A stretch of 64,000 nt of DNA from Salinilacustrithrix flava (GCF_041228405.1 NZ_CP133888.1:2728001-2792000), one strand, 5' to 3'. Shown: positions 25,189-34,635, counted from the stretch's first letter. Translations and numbers: made by a program. Notes: generated by a model not told the origin, from the letters alone.

Positions 25189-26969
25189 ACCGTCGCCTGC
25201 CCGTGCTGGTGCTGCTCATCGCATTCGTCGTGGCCGGGGTCGTCCTGGACCGCGAGGCGACCGACGACACCTCGGTCGAAGCGGTCACGGTGGTCCCCTC
25301 CGAGTTCCCGATGGCGCCATCGTCCACCGCGCTGGCCTCCACTTGGTTCTGCGCCGGCGGCACGGCCGACGAGGAGGCCTTCGCCGACCACGTCATCACG
25401 ATGCTGAACACCACCGACGGTGCCCTCGACGTCGATGTCACCGCCTTCCCCGGCGTCGTGGCCGCGCCGGCCCCGGGCGGGGAGGCCGACGAGCTCGCCC
25501 CCGATGCCGATGCCGACCCGGACGACGAGGAGGCCGACGAGGAGGTCGACGAGGAGCCGGCCACCGACCCGGCCTCCGTCAGCGCCGAGCCGGTGGTGCG
25601 GCGCATCGAGATCGGACCCCGCAGCCGGGCTCGTCTGGCCCTGACCGACCTGGTCACCGCCCCGGTCGCCTCCGCGCTGGTGGAGTCCGTCGGCGGCGGG
25701 CTCGTCGTGGAGCACGAGGTGTCCAGCATCCACGGGATCGACGCGAAGCCGTGCGCCACCGGTGCCAGCGACGAGTGGCACTTCGCCTGGGGGACCACGG
25801 CCCGGGAGGCTCGCGAGCTGCTCGTGCTGTTCAACCCGTTCCCCGACGACGCCATCGTCGAGGGCGTGTTCTCCACCGAGGACACCATCCGCGAGCCGGG
25901 CCGCTTCGCCGGCGGCCTCGTGGTCCCGGGTCGCAGCACCATCGGCATCGACCTCGGCGACGACGTGACCCGCCGCGACGAGGTGGCGGCGTCGCTCACG
26001 ACCCGCACCGGTCGCATCATCGTCGACCGCATCGTGCGGGTGAACGAGGACGGCGGCGACCGCGGCCTCACCGTCCAGCTGGGCGTGACCGAACCGCAGC
26101 GGACCTGGATCTTCCCCGACGGGATCGCCTCCGAGGAGTTCCAGGAGCGCTTCGTCGTCTACAACCCCACCGAGGAGCTGGCCGAGGTGGAGATCGACCT
26201 CCGCGTCGACCGTCCCGAGGAGAACGGCGTCCCCGCACCGGTCGAGCTGAGCATCGCCCCCGGCTCCCACGCCACCGTGGACATGAACGAGGACGGACGC
26301 CTGCCGGTCGGGGTCCCGCACTCCGCCGTGGTGCGCTCCGCCAACGACGTCCCCGTGGTGGCCGAGCGCGTGCTGTCGTCCCTGCGCACCTCGGGCCGGC
26401 GTGGCCTGTCCGTCACCACCGGTTCACCGGTCGAGGCCACCGAGTGGACCTTCGCCGCCGGCAGCACGGAGGAGCCCAGCGCCGAGTCCATCACGATCGT
26501 GAACCTGGATCCCCAGGTGCTCACCGAGGTGGACGTCGTCGCCATCGTGGGAGGCCAGGAGGTCCCCGTGGCCGACCTGCAGGGCGTCGTCGTCGAGGCC
26601 GGCGAGCGGCTGAACGTGGATCTCACCCCCCAGATCGCCAACCGGGACGACCTCGCCGTGGTCGTGCGGGCCACCGAACCCGTGGTCGTCGAGCGCATCC
26701 TGGCCCAGCTGGGGGAGGAGCAGCGCGGGATCTCCCTCGCGGTGGGGGTGCCGTCGCCGGACGGCGCGCGCGTCCCGGCCGACCCGGTGGACCTCGGCGT
26801 CGAGGCCGACCTCGGCGACGAGCTCGAGGAGGCCCCGACCGAGGACGACGAGGGGATCCCGGTCGCCCCCGACGACGTGGAGCTGCCGGCGCCCGACGAG
26901 ACCATCGTCGTCGATCCCGACGACGAGTCCGAGGTCCCGGCCGACGACGCGGAGGACGGGGAGGGCTGA
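25185..26969 (+). CDS. Exported DUF5719-like protein
   Basis: A 594-residue exported protein. An N-terminal signal anchor (LPVLVLLIAFVVAGVVLD) leads into an extracytoplasmic region made of repeated beta-rich modules: three segments with a W-F-x-A/P-x-G-like start (TWFCAGGTADEEAF, EWHFAWGTTAREA, EWTFAAGSTEEPS), each followed by a statement like NPFPDDAIVEG or NLDPQVLTEV. This layout fits the DUF5719 family found beside giant GT2 membrane proteins in actinobacteria. Two acidic low-complexity stretches (near residue 110 and at the C-terminus) flank the modules. It is coupled to the GT2 gene and the thioredoxin-like gene, suggesting a shared envelope role. Confidence 0.72.
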   Translation: MNRRLPVLVLLIAFVVAGVVLDREATDDTSVEAVTVVPSEFPMAPSSTALASTWFCAGGTADEEAFADHVITMLNTTDGALDVDVTAFPGVVAAPAPGGEADELAPDADADPDDEEADEEVDEEPATDPASVSAEPVVRRIEIGPRSRARLALTDLVTAPVASALVESVGGGLVVEHEVSSIHGIDAKPCATGASDEWHFAWGTTAREARELLVLFNPFPDDAIVEGVFSTEDTIREPGRFAGGLVVPGRSTIGIDLGDDVTRRDEVAASLTTRTGRIIVDRIVRVNEDGGDRGLTVQLGVTEPQRTWIFPDGIASEEFQERFVVYNPTEELAEVEIDLRVDRPEENGVPAPVELSIAPGSHATVDMNEDGRLPVGVPHSAVVRSANDVPVVAERVLSSLRTSGRRGLSVTTGSPVEATEWTFAAGSTEEPSAESITIVNLDPQVLTEVDVVAIVGGQEVPVADLQGVVVEAGERLNVDLTPQIANRDDLAVVVRATEPVVVERILAQLGEEQRGISLAVGVPSPDGARVPADPVDLGVEADLGDELEEAPTEDDEGIPVAPDDVELPAPDETIVVDPDDESEVPADDAEDGEG

Positions 26970-27442
26970 TGGAGCGCCTCGTCATCGTCGCCGTCGTCGC
27001 CGTCGTCGCGGTGGTGATCGCGCTGGTGGTGCAGCGCCGCCAGCCGGCCGCCGCACCGGTGCGCACCGGCTACAACGTTCCCGGCCAGCTCCACCGCCCC
27101 GACTTCACGCGTCCCGACGCCGAGTGGCTGGTGGCGGTCTTCAGCTCCGCCACGTGCGACACCTGCGCCGGCGTGTGGGACAAGGTGCGGGTGCTCGAAT
27201 CCGACGCCGTCGCCGTGCAGGAGCTCGAGTTCTCCGCCCACAAGGTGCTGCACGACCGCTACCGGATCGACGGGGTGCCGACCACCGTGGTCGCCGACGC
27301 CGAGGGTGTCGTGCGGGCCAGCTTCCTCGGCCCGGCCACGGCGACCGACCTGTGGGCGGCCCTGGCCGAGCTCCGCGAGCCCGGGTCCGTGCCGGACGGC
27401 TGCGGCAGCCATGAACACGTCCACGACGAGGACGACGCCTGA
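26969..27442 (+). CDS. Membrane-anchored thioredoxin-like protein
   Basis: A 157-residue protein with an N-terminal membrane segment (LVIVAVVAVVAVVIALVV) and a thioredoxin-fold domain facing outside. WLVAVFSSATCDTCAGVW contains a CxxC (CDTC) and DGVPTTVVADAEG has the cis-Pro motif, both needed for a thiol redox protein. The C-terminus is His/Asp-rich (GCGSHEHVHDEDD). It starts in a TGATG overlap with the DUF5719-like gene; that protein and the GT2 protein may be its redox clients, which is inference. Confidence 0.83.
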   Translation: MERLVIVAVVAVVAVVIALVVQRRQPAAAPVRTGYNVPGQLHRPDFTRPDAEWLVAVFSSATCDTCAGVWDKVRVLESDAVAVQELEFSAHKVLHDRYRIDGVPTTVVADAEGVVRASFLGPATATDLWAALAELREPGSVPDGCGSHEHVHDEDDA

Positions 27443-27454
27443 CCAGTGCTCGGC

Positions 27455-27494
27455 TCCGTGCCGCTGCCAGAAGCGTTCTGGCAGCGACTGCGGA
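27455..27494. terminator. Inverted repeat related to the one at 7374-7417
   Basis: CGCTGCCAGAA (27462-27472) pairs perfectly with TTCTGGCAGCG (27476-27486) around GCG, and TCCG (27455-27458) with CGGA (27491-27494) extends it across a small internal loop. It lies between convergent genes and shares its core and flanks with the hairpin at 7374, so it is probably the same kind of bidirectional terminator. Confidence 0.7.
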
Positions 27495-27508
27495 ACGGCA
27501 ACGGCGGT

Positions 27509-29431
27509 TCAGTCGGTTGTGACCGACTCCCGCTCCGGGAGCTCCTCGGCCGTGCCCCGGCCGAGCTCGATGAGCCGGCTCACCTCGGCGCCGTCGATGG
27601 TCTCGCGCTCCAGCAGGGCCCGGGCCACGAGGTCGAGGCCGTTGCGGTTCTCGTGGAGGGTGTCGCGGCAGCGCTGCTGCTGCTCGCGCAGGATGCGCTC
27701 GACCTCCTCGTCGATCACCCGGGCGGTGTCGTCGGAGTACTCCTTGGAGGCCATCATCGACTCGCCGAGGAAGACCTGGTTGCCGCCGCTCCACGCCTGG
27801 GGGCCGACCCGCTCGGACATGCCCCACTCCCGCACCATCTTGGTGGCGAGGTCGGTGGCGCCCGTGAGGTCGTTGTTGGCGCCGGTGGAGTAGACGCCGT
27901 AGACGACCTCCTCGGCGATCCGGCCGCCCATGCGGACCACGAGGGAGTCCTCGATGTAGTCCTGGCGGTAGATGTGGCGCTCCTCGGGGAGCTGCTGGGT
28001 GACGCCGAGGGCCATGCCCGTGGGCAGGATCGTGACCTTGTGGACCGGGTCGGCGTGGGGGAGCACGGCGGCGCACACGGCGTGGCCGGCCTCGTGGTAG
28101 GCGATGACCTCCTTCTCCTGGTCGGAGAGGGCCATGGACTCGCGGCGCTGGCCCATGAGGACGCGGTCGCGCGCCATGTCGAAGTGGCGGTTGTGGATCT
28201 CGTCGTCGCCGGCGCGCACCGCGTAGAGGGCGGCCTCGTTGACCAGGTTGGCCAGATCGGCGCCGCTCATGCCCGGCGTGCCCTTGGCCACCGTGTTGAG
28301 GTCGACGTCGGCGGCCAGGCGCTTGGACTTGCAGTGCACCTTGAGGATCGCCAGGCGCTCCTCGGACTCGGGCAGCGGCACGACCACCTGGCGGTCGAAG
28401 CGACCCGGGCGGAGGAGGGCGGGGTCGAGGATGTCGGGGCGGTTGGTGGCCGCCATCATCACGATGCCCTCGGTGGCCTCGAAGCCGTCCATCTCCGACA
28501 GCATCTGGTTCAGCGTCTGCTCGCGCTCGTCGTGGCCGCCGCCGAGCCCAGCGCCGCGCTTGCGGCCGATGGAGTCGATCTCGTCCACGAAGATGATGGC
28601 CTTGCCCATCTTCTTGGCCGTCTGGAACAGGTCGCGCACGCGGCTGGCGCCGACGCCCACGAACATCTCCATGAAGTCCGAGCCGGTGACCGACAGGAAC
28701 GGCACGCCGGCCTCACCGGCCACGGCCCGGGCGATGAGGGTCTTGCCGGTGCCGGGCGGGCCGACGAGCAGCACGCCCTTGGGGATGCGGGCGCCGATCT
28801 CGGCGAACTTCTCGGGATGGCGCAGGAAGTCGACCACCTCGGTGATCTCCTGCTTGACGCCCTCGTACCCGGCGACGTCGTCGAAGGTGGTGCCGGGGCG
28901 CTCGGTGTCGTAGGGCTTGGCCTTCGACTTGCCGATGTTCATCACGCCGCTCATCTGGCCCTGGGCCCGGCGCTGCATCCAGATGAAGAAGCCGATGAAC
29001 AGGCCGAACACGATGATGTAGGGGAGGATGGCGGCGATGAAGCTGGGCGAGGGCGTGACGTAGCTGACCTCGACGCCCTGGTCCCGCAGGATCCGCAGGT
29101 CCTCGTCGGGGATGCCGCCGTCGACCGGGCCGGTCGTGGTGAAGAGGGTGCCGTCCTCCAGCTCGCCGTCGATGTCGCCGTTGTTGTTGTCGATCTCGAT
29201 GTCCTGCACCTGGCCGTCGAGGACGGCGGTGCGGAACTCGCTGTAGGTGAGGTCCTCCCGGGGCTCGCTCGGGAAGAACCCGGCGAGCACGAACCCGAGC
29301 AGGAGGACGCCGACCAGGACCCAGAGGGACCAGCGGGGCAGCCCGCCGAGCCGGGCGCTGGCGCCCCGCGCGCCACCCTTGGACTCGCGGCCCGGCGGCG
29401 GGGGAGGCGGCGGAGGCGACTGCGGCTGCAT
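27509..29431 (-). CDS. ftsH: ATP-dependent zinc metalloprotease FtsH
   Basis: Membrane AAA+ protease for quality control of membrane and cytosolic proteins. The 640-residue protein has a Pro-rich N-terminus, membrane segments at about 36-53 and 123-145 flanking a small external domain, then the AAA module: Walker A GPPGTGKT, IIFVDEIDSIGRKRG (Walker B) and ATNRPDILDPALLRPGRFD (SRH), followed by the protease zinc motif HEAGH. The ATG at 29431 is preceded by TATCCT 6 bases away, so it may be leaderless; the frame extends upstream but into the divergent DUF3499 gene. Full family length, no missing residues. Confidence 0.97.
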   Translation of the reverse strand: MQPQSPPPPPPPPGRESKGGARGASARLGGLPRWSLWVLVGVLLLGFVLAGFFPSEPREDLTYSEFRTAVLDGQVQDIEIDNNNGDIDGELEDGTLFTTTGPVDGGIPDEDLRILRDQGVEVSYVTPSPSFIAAILPYIIVFGLFIGFFIWMQRRAQGQMSGVMNIGKSKAKPYDTERPGTTFDDVAGYEGVKQEITEVVDFLRHPEKFAEIGARIPKGVLLVGPPGTGKTLIARAVAGEAGVPFLSVTGSDFMEMFVGVGASRVRDLFQTAKKMGKAIIFVDEIDSIGRKRGAGLGGGHDEREQTLNQMLSEMDGFEATEGIVMMAATNRPDILDPALLRPGRFDRQVVVPLPESEERLAILKVHCKSKRLAADVDLNTVAKGTPGMSGADLANLVNEAALYAVRAGDDEIHNRHFDMARDRVLMGQRRESMALSDQEKEVIAYHEAGHAVCAAVLPHADPVHKVTILPTGMALGVTQQLPEERHIYRQDYIEDSLVVRMGGRIAEEVVYGVYSTGANNDLTGATDLATKMVREWGMSERVGPQAWSGGNQVFLGESMMASKEYSDDTARVIDEEVERILREQQQRCRDTLHENRNGLDLVARALLERETIDGAEVSRLIELGRGTAEELPERESVTTD

Positions 29432-29437
29432 GGGCCC

Positions 29438-29520
29438 AGGATACGGGTCGGGGCCGACGGTCGGACGTGCAGCCCGGTCGGTCCGGTGTCCACCGCTGCC
29501 GGCGCGGCCCTGGCTACCCT
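29438..29520. promoter_or_regulatory. Divergent promoter region between ftsH and the DUF3499 gene
   Basis: On the minus strand TATCCT (29438-29443) lies 6 bases before the ftsH ATG; on the plus strand TACCCT (29515-29520) lies 8 bases before the GTG of the DUF3499 gene. Neither start has a Shine-Dalgarno sequence, which suits leaderless transcripts in both directions. No -35 box is convincing. Confidence 0.5.
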
Positions 29521-29528
29521 GCTCTCCC

Positions 29529-29756
29529 GTGAGTGCCAGCTGCTCTCGTCCTGCGTGCCAGCGGAGCCCGGCCGCGACCCTCACCTACGACTACGCGTCC
29601 CGGGTGGCGACCGTGGACCACCTCGCCCCGTCGCACCCGATGCAGTACGACCTGTGCGTCGAGCACACCGAACGGCTGTCGGTCCCCAACGGCTGGTCCC
29701 TCGTCGACCGGCGCATCGGCTCAGTGGTCGACCTCCACGGCCGCATCGCCTCCTGA
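29529..29756 (+). CDS. DUF3499 family small protein
   Basis: A 75-residue protein of the actinobacterial DUF3499 family. It starts VSASCSRPACQRSPAATLTY and contains YDLCVEHTERLSVPNGW; the two Cys of CSRPAC and the later Cys-x2-His (CVEH) look like a small zinc site. It has no known function, but is conserved upstream of phosphomannomutase genes in actinobacteria, as here at some distance. Probably leaderless from the TACCCT box 8 bases before its GTG. A protease gene follows after 7 bases. Confidence 0.83.
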   Translation: MSASCSRPACQRSPAATLTYDYASRVATVDHLAPSHPMQYDLCVEHTERLSVPNGWSLVDRRIGSVVDLHGRIAS

Positions 29757-29763
29757 AGGTCCA

Positions 29764-30474
29764 GTGACCGATCCGGCCCCCCGCTGGGGCGCGGTCGACC
29801 TCGCGGTCGCCTTCGTCGTGGCCCAGCTCGCCTCCGCGCTCGGCTTCGCCCTGTTCGCTGCTGCCCAGGGCATCCCGATGGGCGAGCTCGACACCGATGC
29901 GCTGACCATCGGCGAGGTCGCCCTCCTCCAGGTCCCCCTGTGGCTGGGCCTGCTCGGCGTCCCGCTGCTCGCCACCCGGCTCCGGGGCAACGGGCCCGTG
30001 CGCGACCTCGGGCTGTGGACCACCCTGCGGGACGTGCCCGTCGGCCTCGCGATCGGCGTGGCCTGCCAGCTCGTGCTCGTGCCGCTGGTGACGCTGCCGA
30101 TCTTCATCTTCACCGACACCGACCAGGAGGCGCTCGAGGCGCCGGCTCGCGAGCTCACGGACAAGGCCCAGGGCCCGGGCGTGCTGGTGCTCGTGCTGGT
30201 CGTGGTCGTCGCCGCACCACTCGCCGAGGAGGTCTTCTTCCGCGGGATGCTCCAGCGGACCCTGGCCCGCCACCTGCCGATCTGGCCGGCGATGCTCATC
30301 ACGTCGGTGCTGTTCGGCATCAGCCACTTCCAGGCGCTGCAGCTGCCGGCCCTGGCCGCGTTCGGCCTCGTGCTGTCGGTGCTGGCCCACCGCACCGGCC
30401 GGCTCGGTCCCAGCATCTGGGCCCACGTCGGCTTCAACGCGACCACGGTCGTCGCGCTCGTCGCCGGTGGGTGA
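29764..30474 (+). CDS. CPBP family intramembrane metalloprotease
   Basis: A 236-residue multi-pass membrane protein of the CAAX-protease/bacteriocin-processing (Abi) family. The three conserved motifs are present: EEVFFRGML (EExxxR), FGISHFQ (FxxxH) and HVGFNAT (HxxxN/B), which place two Glu and two His at a membrane-embedded metal site. About six hydrophobic helices are seen. Such proteins process prenylated or bacteriocin precursors or act as chaperone-like factors; the substrate here is unknown. GTG start at 29764, seven bases after the DUF3499 stop, so probably co-transcribed. Confidence 0.88.
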   Translation: MTDPAPRWGAVDLAVAFVVAQLASALGFALFAAAQGIPMGELDTDALTIGEVALLQVPLWLGLLGVPLLATRLRGNGPVRDLGLWTTLRDVPVGLAIGVACQLVLVPLVTLPIFIFTDTDQEALEAPARELTDKAQGPGVLVLVLVVVVAAPLAEEVFFRGMLQRTLARHLPIWPAMLITSVLFGISHFQALQLPALAAFGLVLSVLAHRTGRLGPSIWAHVGFNATTVVALVAGG

Positions 30475-30514
30475 TCGGTCCGACCCGGGACCGGGGTGGG
30501 AGGATGTCTCGCCG

Positions 30515-33442
30515 ATGAGCCCGGTCGCCCGCCGAACGATCGACGCACTGGTCGTCGCGGCCAGCGCCCTGTTCGTGTTCTGGCAGCTCCACCCGGACCT
30601 GCTCCTGGCCAGCACGACGCCTGCGGGTGGCGACATGGGCGCCCACGTGTGGGCGTTCGCGTACCTGCGGGACCACCTCCTGCCGGACCTGCGACTCGCC
30701 GGCTGGACCCCCGACTGGTACGCCGGCTTCCCCGTCTTCCAGTTCTACATGGTCGTCCCGTTCCTCGGGATGGTGGCCCTGAACGCCGGCCTCGGCGGGG
30801 CGCTCGCCATCCTCCCGGCCGCGGCGTCCCTGCTGATCGCCGGTCGGGCGGCGGGCCGATGGGTCCGCGACCGCACCGAGCTGGCGGTCACCGCCGGGCT
30901 CGCCCTGGTGGCGCTCCTCGCCGGGCTCTGGGGCGGCTTCGGCCCGACGTTCGACCTCGTGCTCATCGTCGCCGGCGTGGCCGCCGCCGTGGTGGCCGGC
31001 CGCTACGGGCGGCACCCCCGACGGGTGCCCCTGGCCGTCGCTGCCGCGCTGGTGGTCGTCCTCGGCGTCGCCGTGCCCTACGGACCTGCGTTCAAGCTGG
31101 TGTCGGTGGCGGGCGTGGTGGCCATGCCGGTCGCCGCCTACGCCTTCGGCCGGCTCGCCCGGTTCCCGCACCCGACGCCGGCCCTGCTCGCGGTCACCAC
31201 GCTCGCCTTCCTGTTCGACAAGTCCTTCACCATCTACGGCGGCAACATCGCGTCGACCATGGCCGGCGAGTTCGCGTTCTCGATCAGCCTGGCGCTGGCG
31301 ATCGTCTACCTGGGCGTGGTGGTCCACGGCCTGCGCATCGGCACCCACCGGGCCACGGCGGCGGCGCTGCTCGCGCTGGTCGGCCTCTGCCACCTCATCC
31401 CCGCCTTCTTCGCCCTCGGGGTGACCCTCGTGCTGCTGGTCGTGCACCTCGTCGCCGAACCCGCGGGGGAGGGTGCGCCGGCCCGCCGCACCGTCCTCGT
31501 CGGCGCGGCTGCCGCCGCGGTCGTCGTGCTGGGCGGTGCGGCCGCGCTCGTGACCGGCCTGGCGGGCACCGGGCCGACGGTGGCCGTCACGCTCGTGCTG
31601 CTGGTCATCGTCGCCCTCGTCCTGCTCACCCGGGAGGGAGCCGAGCCGACCGACCCCGGCGCCGAGCGCCGTCCGCTCGCCATCGGCCGGCTGTGGTGGC
31701 TGCTCAGCACCGGCGTCGTGGCCGCCCTCCTGGCGGCCTGGTGGGTGCTGCCGTTCTTCTGGCGCCGCACCTACGTCAACGACATGGGCTGGGAGAAGAT
31801 CGCGGTCCACCGGGACGGCACCGGCCTGTGGTCGTGGTTCTCCGACCAGGTGTGGCCCGAGCTGGTGCCGGGCGACCTGCGGCTCTTCGCGGCCCTCGCG
31901 CTGGTCGGCGCCGTGCTCTCGGTGGCGTTCCGCAGCCGCGTCGGCGTCGCGCTGGTGGTCGCGGGCCTGGGCCTCGCGCTCGCGTTCGTGTTCCTGCCCC
32001 AGGGCCGGCTGTGGAACGCCCGCCTCCTGCCGTTCTGGTACCTCGTCGTCTACTGGCTGGCCGCCGTCGGCGTCGGGGAGATCGCGCGGGCGCTGGCCCA
32101 GGTGCTGGCCCCCGACCCACGCCGGCCGCGGCGGTGGGTGACGGTCGCGGCTGCGCCGCTGGCGCTGCTGCTGCTCGGCGGGTTCCTGGCCGGCCAGCTC
32201 CGCAACGCCCCCGGCGGTGCCACCAACGCGGACGGCACCTACCGGCTCGTCCGCTCGGTCGGCGTCCCGGGCCTGTTCTCCCTGCGGGTGCCCGACGCGC
32301 TGGGCATCGACGTCGCCGGCCGGAACTTCGTCACCGACTGGGCCCGGTGGAACTACAGCGGCTACGAGCGCAAGGAGGCCTACCCCGAGTACCGGGGGAT
32401 CGTCTCGACCATGGCCGAGGTGGGGGAGACCAACGGCTGCGGGCGCTCGCTGTGGGAGTACAGCTCCGACCTGAACGACTACGGCACCCCGATGGCCCTC
32501 ATGCTCCTGCCCCACTGGACCGACGGCTGCATCGGCTCGATGGAGGGGCTGTACTTCGAGGCCTCGTCCACCACGCCGTTCCACTTCCTCATGCAGTCCG
32601 AGCTGTCCCAGGCGCCGAGCCGGGCCCAGCGCGACATGCCGTACCGGGAGCTCGACGTCGACGCCGGCGTCGAGCACCTCCAGCTGATGGGGGTGCGCTA
32701 CTACCTCGCGCGCAGCCCGGAGGCGAAGGCGGCGGCCGCCGGCCACCCCGACCTGACCGAGGTGGCCGCGGACGGGCCGTGGCTCGTGTACGAGGTCGCG
32801 GGCGGCGCCTCGCTCGTGGAGCCCCTCGCCCACGAACCGGCGGTCACCACGGCATCGGAGGCCCAGGACGAGTGGCTCGGCTGCAAGGAGGGTGAGGAGC
32901 CCTGCCCGGGCGCCGCGCTCGAGTGGTTCCAGGATCCGTCCCGGTGGGACGTGGCCCTGGCGGCGGACGGCCCGGCCGAGTGGCAGCGGGTCGACCCCGG
33001 CGCGACCCCCGAGACCCGGGCGCTCACGCCGGCCGAGGTGTCGGACGTGGCGGTGGGCGACACCTCGATCTCGTTCCGAGTCGACCGCCCCGGCACCCCC
33101 GTGCTGGTCAAGGCCTCCTACTTCCCCAACTGGGAGGTCGCCGGCGCCGACGGCCCCTACCGGGTCGCGCCGAACCTGATGGTCGTCGTGCCGACCGACA
33201 CCGACGTGCGCCTCACCTACGGCCGCACGGGGATCGACCTGATCGCGATCGCGCTCACCCTCGCCGGCATCGCCGGCCTGGTCGTCCTCACCCGCCGCCC
33301 GCGCGTCCCCGTGCGCGACCTGCGCCCGGCCGACGGCACCAGCGCACCCCGCACGCGACCCGAGCCGGACCCGTTCCTCGCCGACCTCGCACCGGTCGAC
33401 CCGGTCGAGCCGGTCGACACCACGGCGCCGGCCGACGCATAG
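30515..33442 (+). CDS. Large polytopic membrane protein, PTPS-related family
   Basis: A 975-residue protein with about 13 membrane segments and a large extracytoplasmic domain from about residue 570 to 905, then a final membrane helix and a Pro-rich tail. The N-terminus GGDMGAHVWAFAYLRDHLLP followed by WYAGFPVFQFYMV matches the family annotated as 6-pyruvoyl-tetrahydropterin synthase-related membrane proteins, which look like GT-C glycosyltransferases (Asp in the first external loop). ATG at 30515 is preferred over an earlier GTG because GGAGGAT precedes it at good spacing. Role probably in surface glycan assembly; substrate unknown. Confidence 0.75.
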   Translation: MSPVARRTIDALVVAASALFVFWQLHPDLLLASTTPAGGDMGAHVWAFAYLRDHLLPDLRLAGWTPDWYAGFPVFQFYMVVPFLGMVALNAGLGGALAILPAAASLLIAGRAAGRWVRDRTELAVTAGLALVALLAGLWGGFGPTFDLVLIVAGVAAAVVAGRYGRHPRRVPLAVAAALVVVLGVAVPYGPAFKLVSVAGVVAMPVAAYAFGRLARFPHPTPALLAVTTLAFLFDKSFTIYGGNIASTMAGEFAFSISLALAIVYLGVVVHGLRIGTHRATAAALLALVGLCHLIPAFFALGVTLVLLVVHLVAEPAGEGAPARRTVLVGAAAAAVVVLGGAAALVTGLAGTGPTVAVTLVLLVIVALVLLTREGAEPTDPGAERRPLAIGRLWWLLSTGVVAALLAAWWVLPFFWRRTYVNDMGWEKIAVHRDGTGLWSWFSDQVWPELVPGDLRLFAALALVGAVLSVAFRSRVGVALVVAGLGLALAFVFLPQGRLWNARLLPFWYLVVYWLAAVGVGEIARALAQVLAPDPRRPRRWVTVAAAPLALLLLGGFLAGQLRNAPGGATNADGTYRLVRSVGVPGLFSLRVPDALGIDVAGRNFVTDWARWNYSGYERKEAYPEYRGIVSTMAEVGETNGCGRSLWEYSSDLNDYGTPMALMLLPHWTDGCIGSMEGLYFEASSTTPFHFLMQSELSQAPSRAQRDMPYRELDVDAGVEHLQLMGVRYYLARSPEAKAAAAGHPDLTEVAADGPWLVYEVAGGASLVEPLAHEPAVTTASEAQDEWLGCKEGEEPCPGAALEWFQDPSRWDVALAADGPAEWQRVDPGATPETRALTPAEVSDVAVGDTSISFRVDRPGTPVLVKASYFPNWEVAGADGPYRVAPNLMVVVPTDTDVRLTYGRTGIDLIAIALTLAGIAGLVVLTRRPRVPVRDLRPADGTSAPRTRPEPDPFLADLAPVDPVEPVDTTAPADA

Positions 33443-33447
33443 CGGCC

Positions 33448-34635
33448 GTGCCGCGTCGACTGCTCGCCTTCGCCGCCGTGTCGGTGCTGCCGACCGCGAT
33501 CGACGTCGGGTTGCTGGTGGCGCTGCGCGAGGGGTTGGGCTGGCCGCTGCTGGTGGCCGACCTCGTCGCCATCGCCGTCGCGTCCACCGTGTCCTACGGC
33601 GCCCACCGGGTGGCCACGTTCCGGTCGAACCCGTACTTCCGCTGGGTCCGCCACCCCTCGGCCTTCGTGCTCCTCGCCTCGGTCGCCGCCGTCGTCGACG
33701 CCCTCGTGCTCCGGGCCACCTTCACCGCCTTCGGCTTCACCACGGTGACCGGCCTGCTCGCGGCGAAGGCGATCTCGCTGACCGTGGCCGCCGTGGTCCG
33801 GGCCATCGGCTACCGCTGGGTGCTGGGCGAGGCGATCCGAGAGCTCCACACGCCGTCGCTGCGGCCGCTGGAGGACGGGACGTGCCGGCTGACCGTGGTG
33901 ATCCCCGCGTACCGGGAACCCGACCGCATCGGGACGACGGTGCGGCGCATCCACGACGAGCTGGCCGACGTCGCCGCGGACGGCGGCCTCGAGGTCGTGG
34001 TGGTGGACGACGGCTCCGGCGACGACACCGCGGCCATCGCCCTCGAGGCGGGCGCCGAGCAGGTCATCGTGCAGCCCCAGAACCGGGGGAAGGGGGCGGC
34101 GGTCCGCGCGGGGATGCTCGCGTCCCGGGGCCGGGTGGCGCTGTTCACCGACGCCGACCTCGCCTACGACCCGCCCCAGCTGCGGCGGGCGCTCGAGGCC
34201 GTCGAGGCCGGGTGGGACGTCGTCATCGGCAACCGCCGCCACGTCGACTCGGTGGTGTCCCGGGCCACCGGGCTGCGGGCCCTCGGCAGCCGGGTGGTGA
34301 ACCGCCTGTCCGCCGCCGTGCTGCTCGCCGCCCCGCGCGACACCCAGTGCGGGCTCAAGGCCTTCCGGGGCGACGTGGCCCGCTCGCTGTTCGCGCACGC
34401 CCGCATCGACGGCTTCGCCTTCGACATCGAGATCCTGCACCTGGTCGAGCGGGCCGAGCTGTCCCTCGGCGAGATCCCGGTGCAGCTCGACGAGGCCGGT
34501 GCGTCGTCGACGGTGCGGGTCGGCCACGACGTGGTCCGCCTGGCGCTCGACCTGGCGCGGGTGCGGCGGTGGTCCTCGATCGGGGCCTACGACGACGTCG
34601 GCGTGGTGCCGACCTTCACGACGGGCGGGCCCTGA
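33448..34635 (+). CDS. GtrA-like membrane domain fused to a family 2 glycosyltransferase
   Basis: A 395-residue fusion. Residues 1-130 hold four hydrophobic helices of the GtrA type (FAAVSVLPTAIDVGLLVALR, SYGAHRVATFRSN), which are thought to flip polyprenyl-phosphate sugars. Residues 145-380 are a DPM1/ALG5-like GT2: LTVVIPAYREPDRIG, VVVDDGSGDDT, NRGKGAAVRAGM, FTDADLAYDP, IGNRRHVDS and DTQCGLKAFRG. Synthesis and flipping of a lipid-linked sugar could thus be in one protein. GTG start 5 bases after the upstream stop. The 3' end overlaps the convergent ABC transporter gene by 20 bases. Confidence 0.86.
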   Translation: MPRRLLAFAAVSVLPTAIDVGLLVALREGLGWPLLVADLVAIAVASTVSYGAHRVATFRSNPYFRWVRHPSAFVLLASVAAVVDALVLRATFTAFGFTTVTGLLAAKAISLTVAAVVRAIGYRWVLGEAIRELHTPSLRPLEDGTCRLTVVIPAYREPDRIGTTVRRIHDELADVAADGGLEVVVVDDGSGDDTAAIALEAGAEQVIVQPQNRGKGAAVRAGMLASRGRVALFTDADLAYDPPQLRRALEAVEAGWDVVIGNRRHVDSVVSRATGLRALGSRVVNRLSAAVLLAAPRDTQCGLKAFRGDVARSLFAHARIDGFAFDIEILHLVERAELSLGEIPVQLDEAGASSTVRVGHDVVRLALDLARVRRWSSIGAYDDVGVVPTFTTGGP

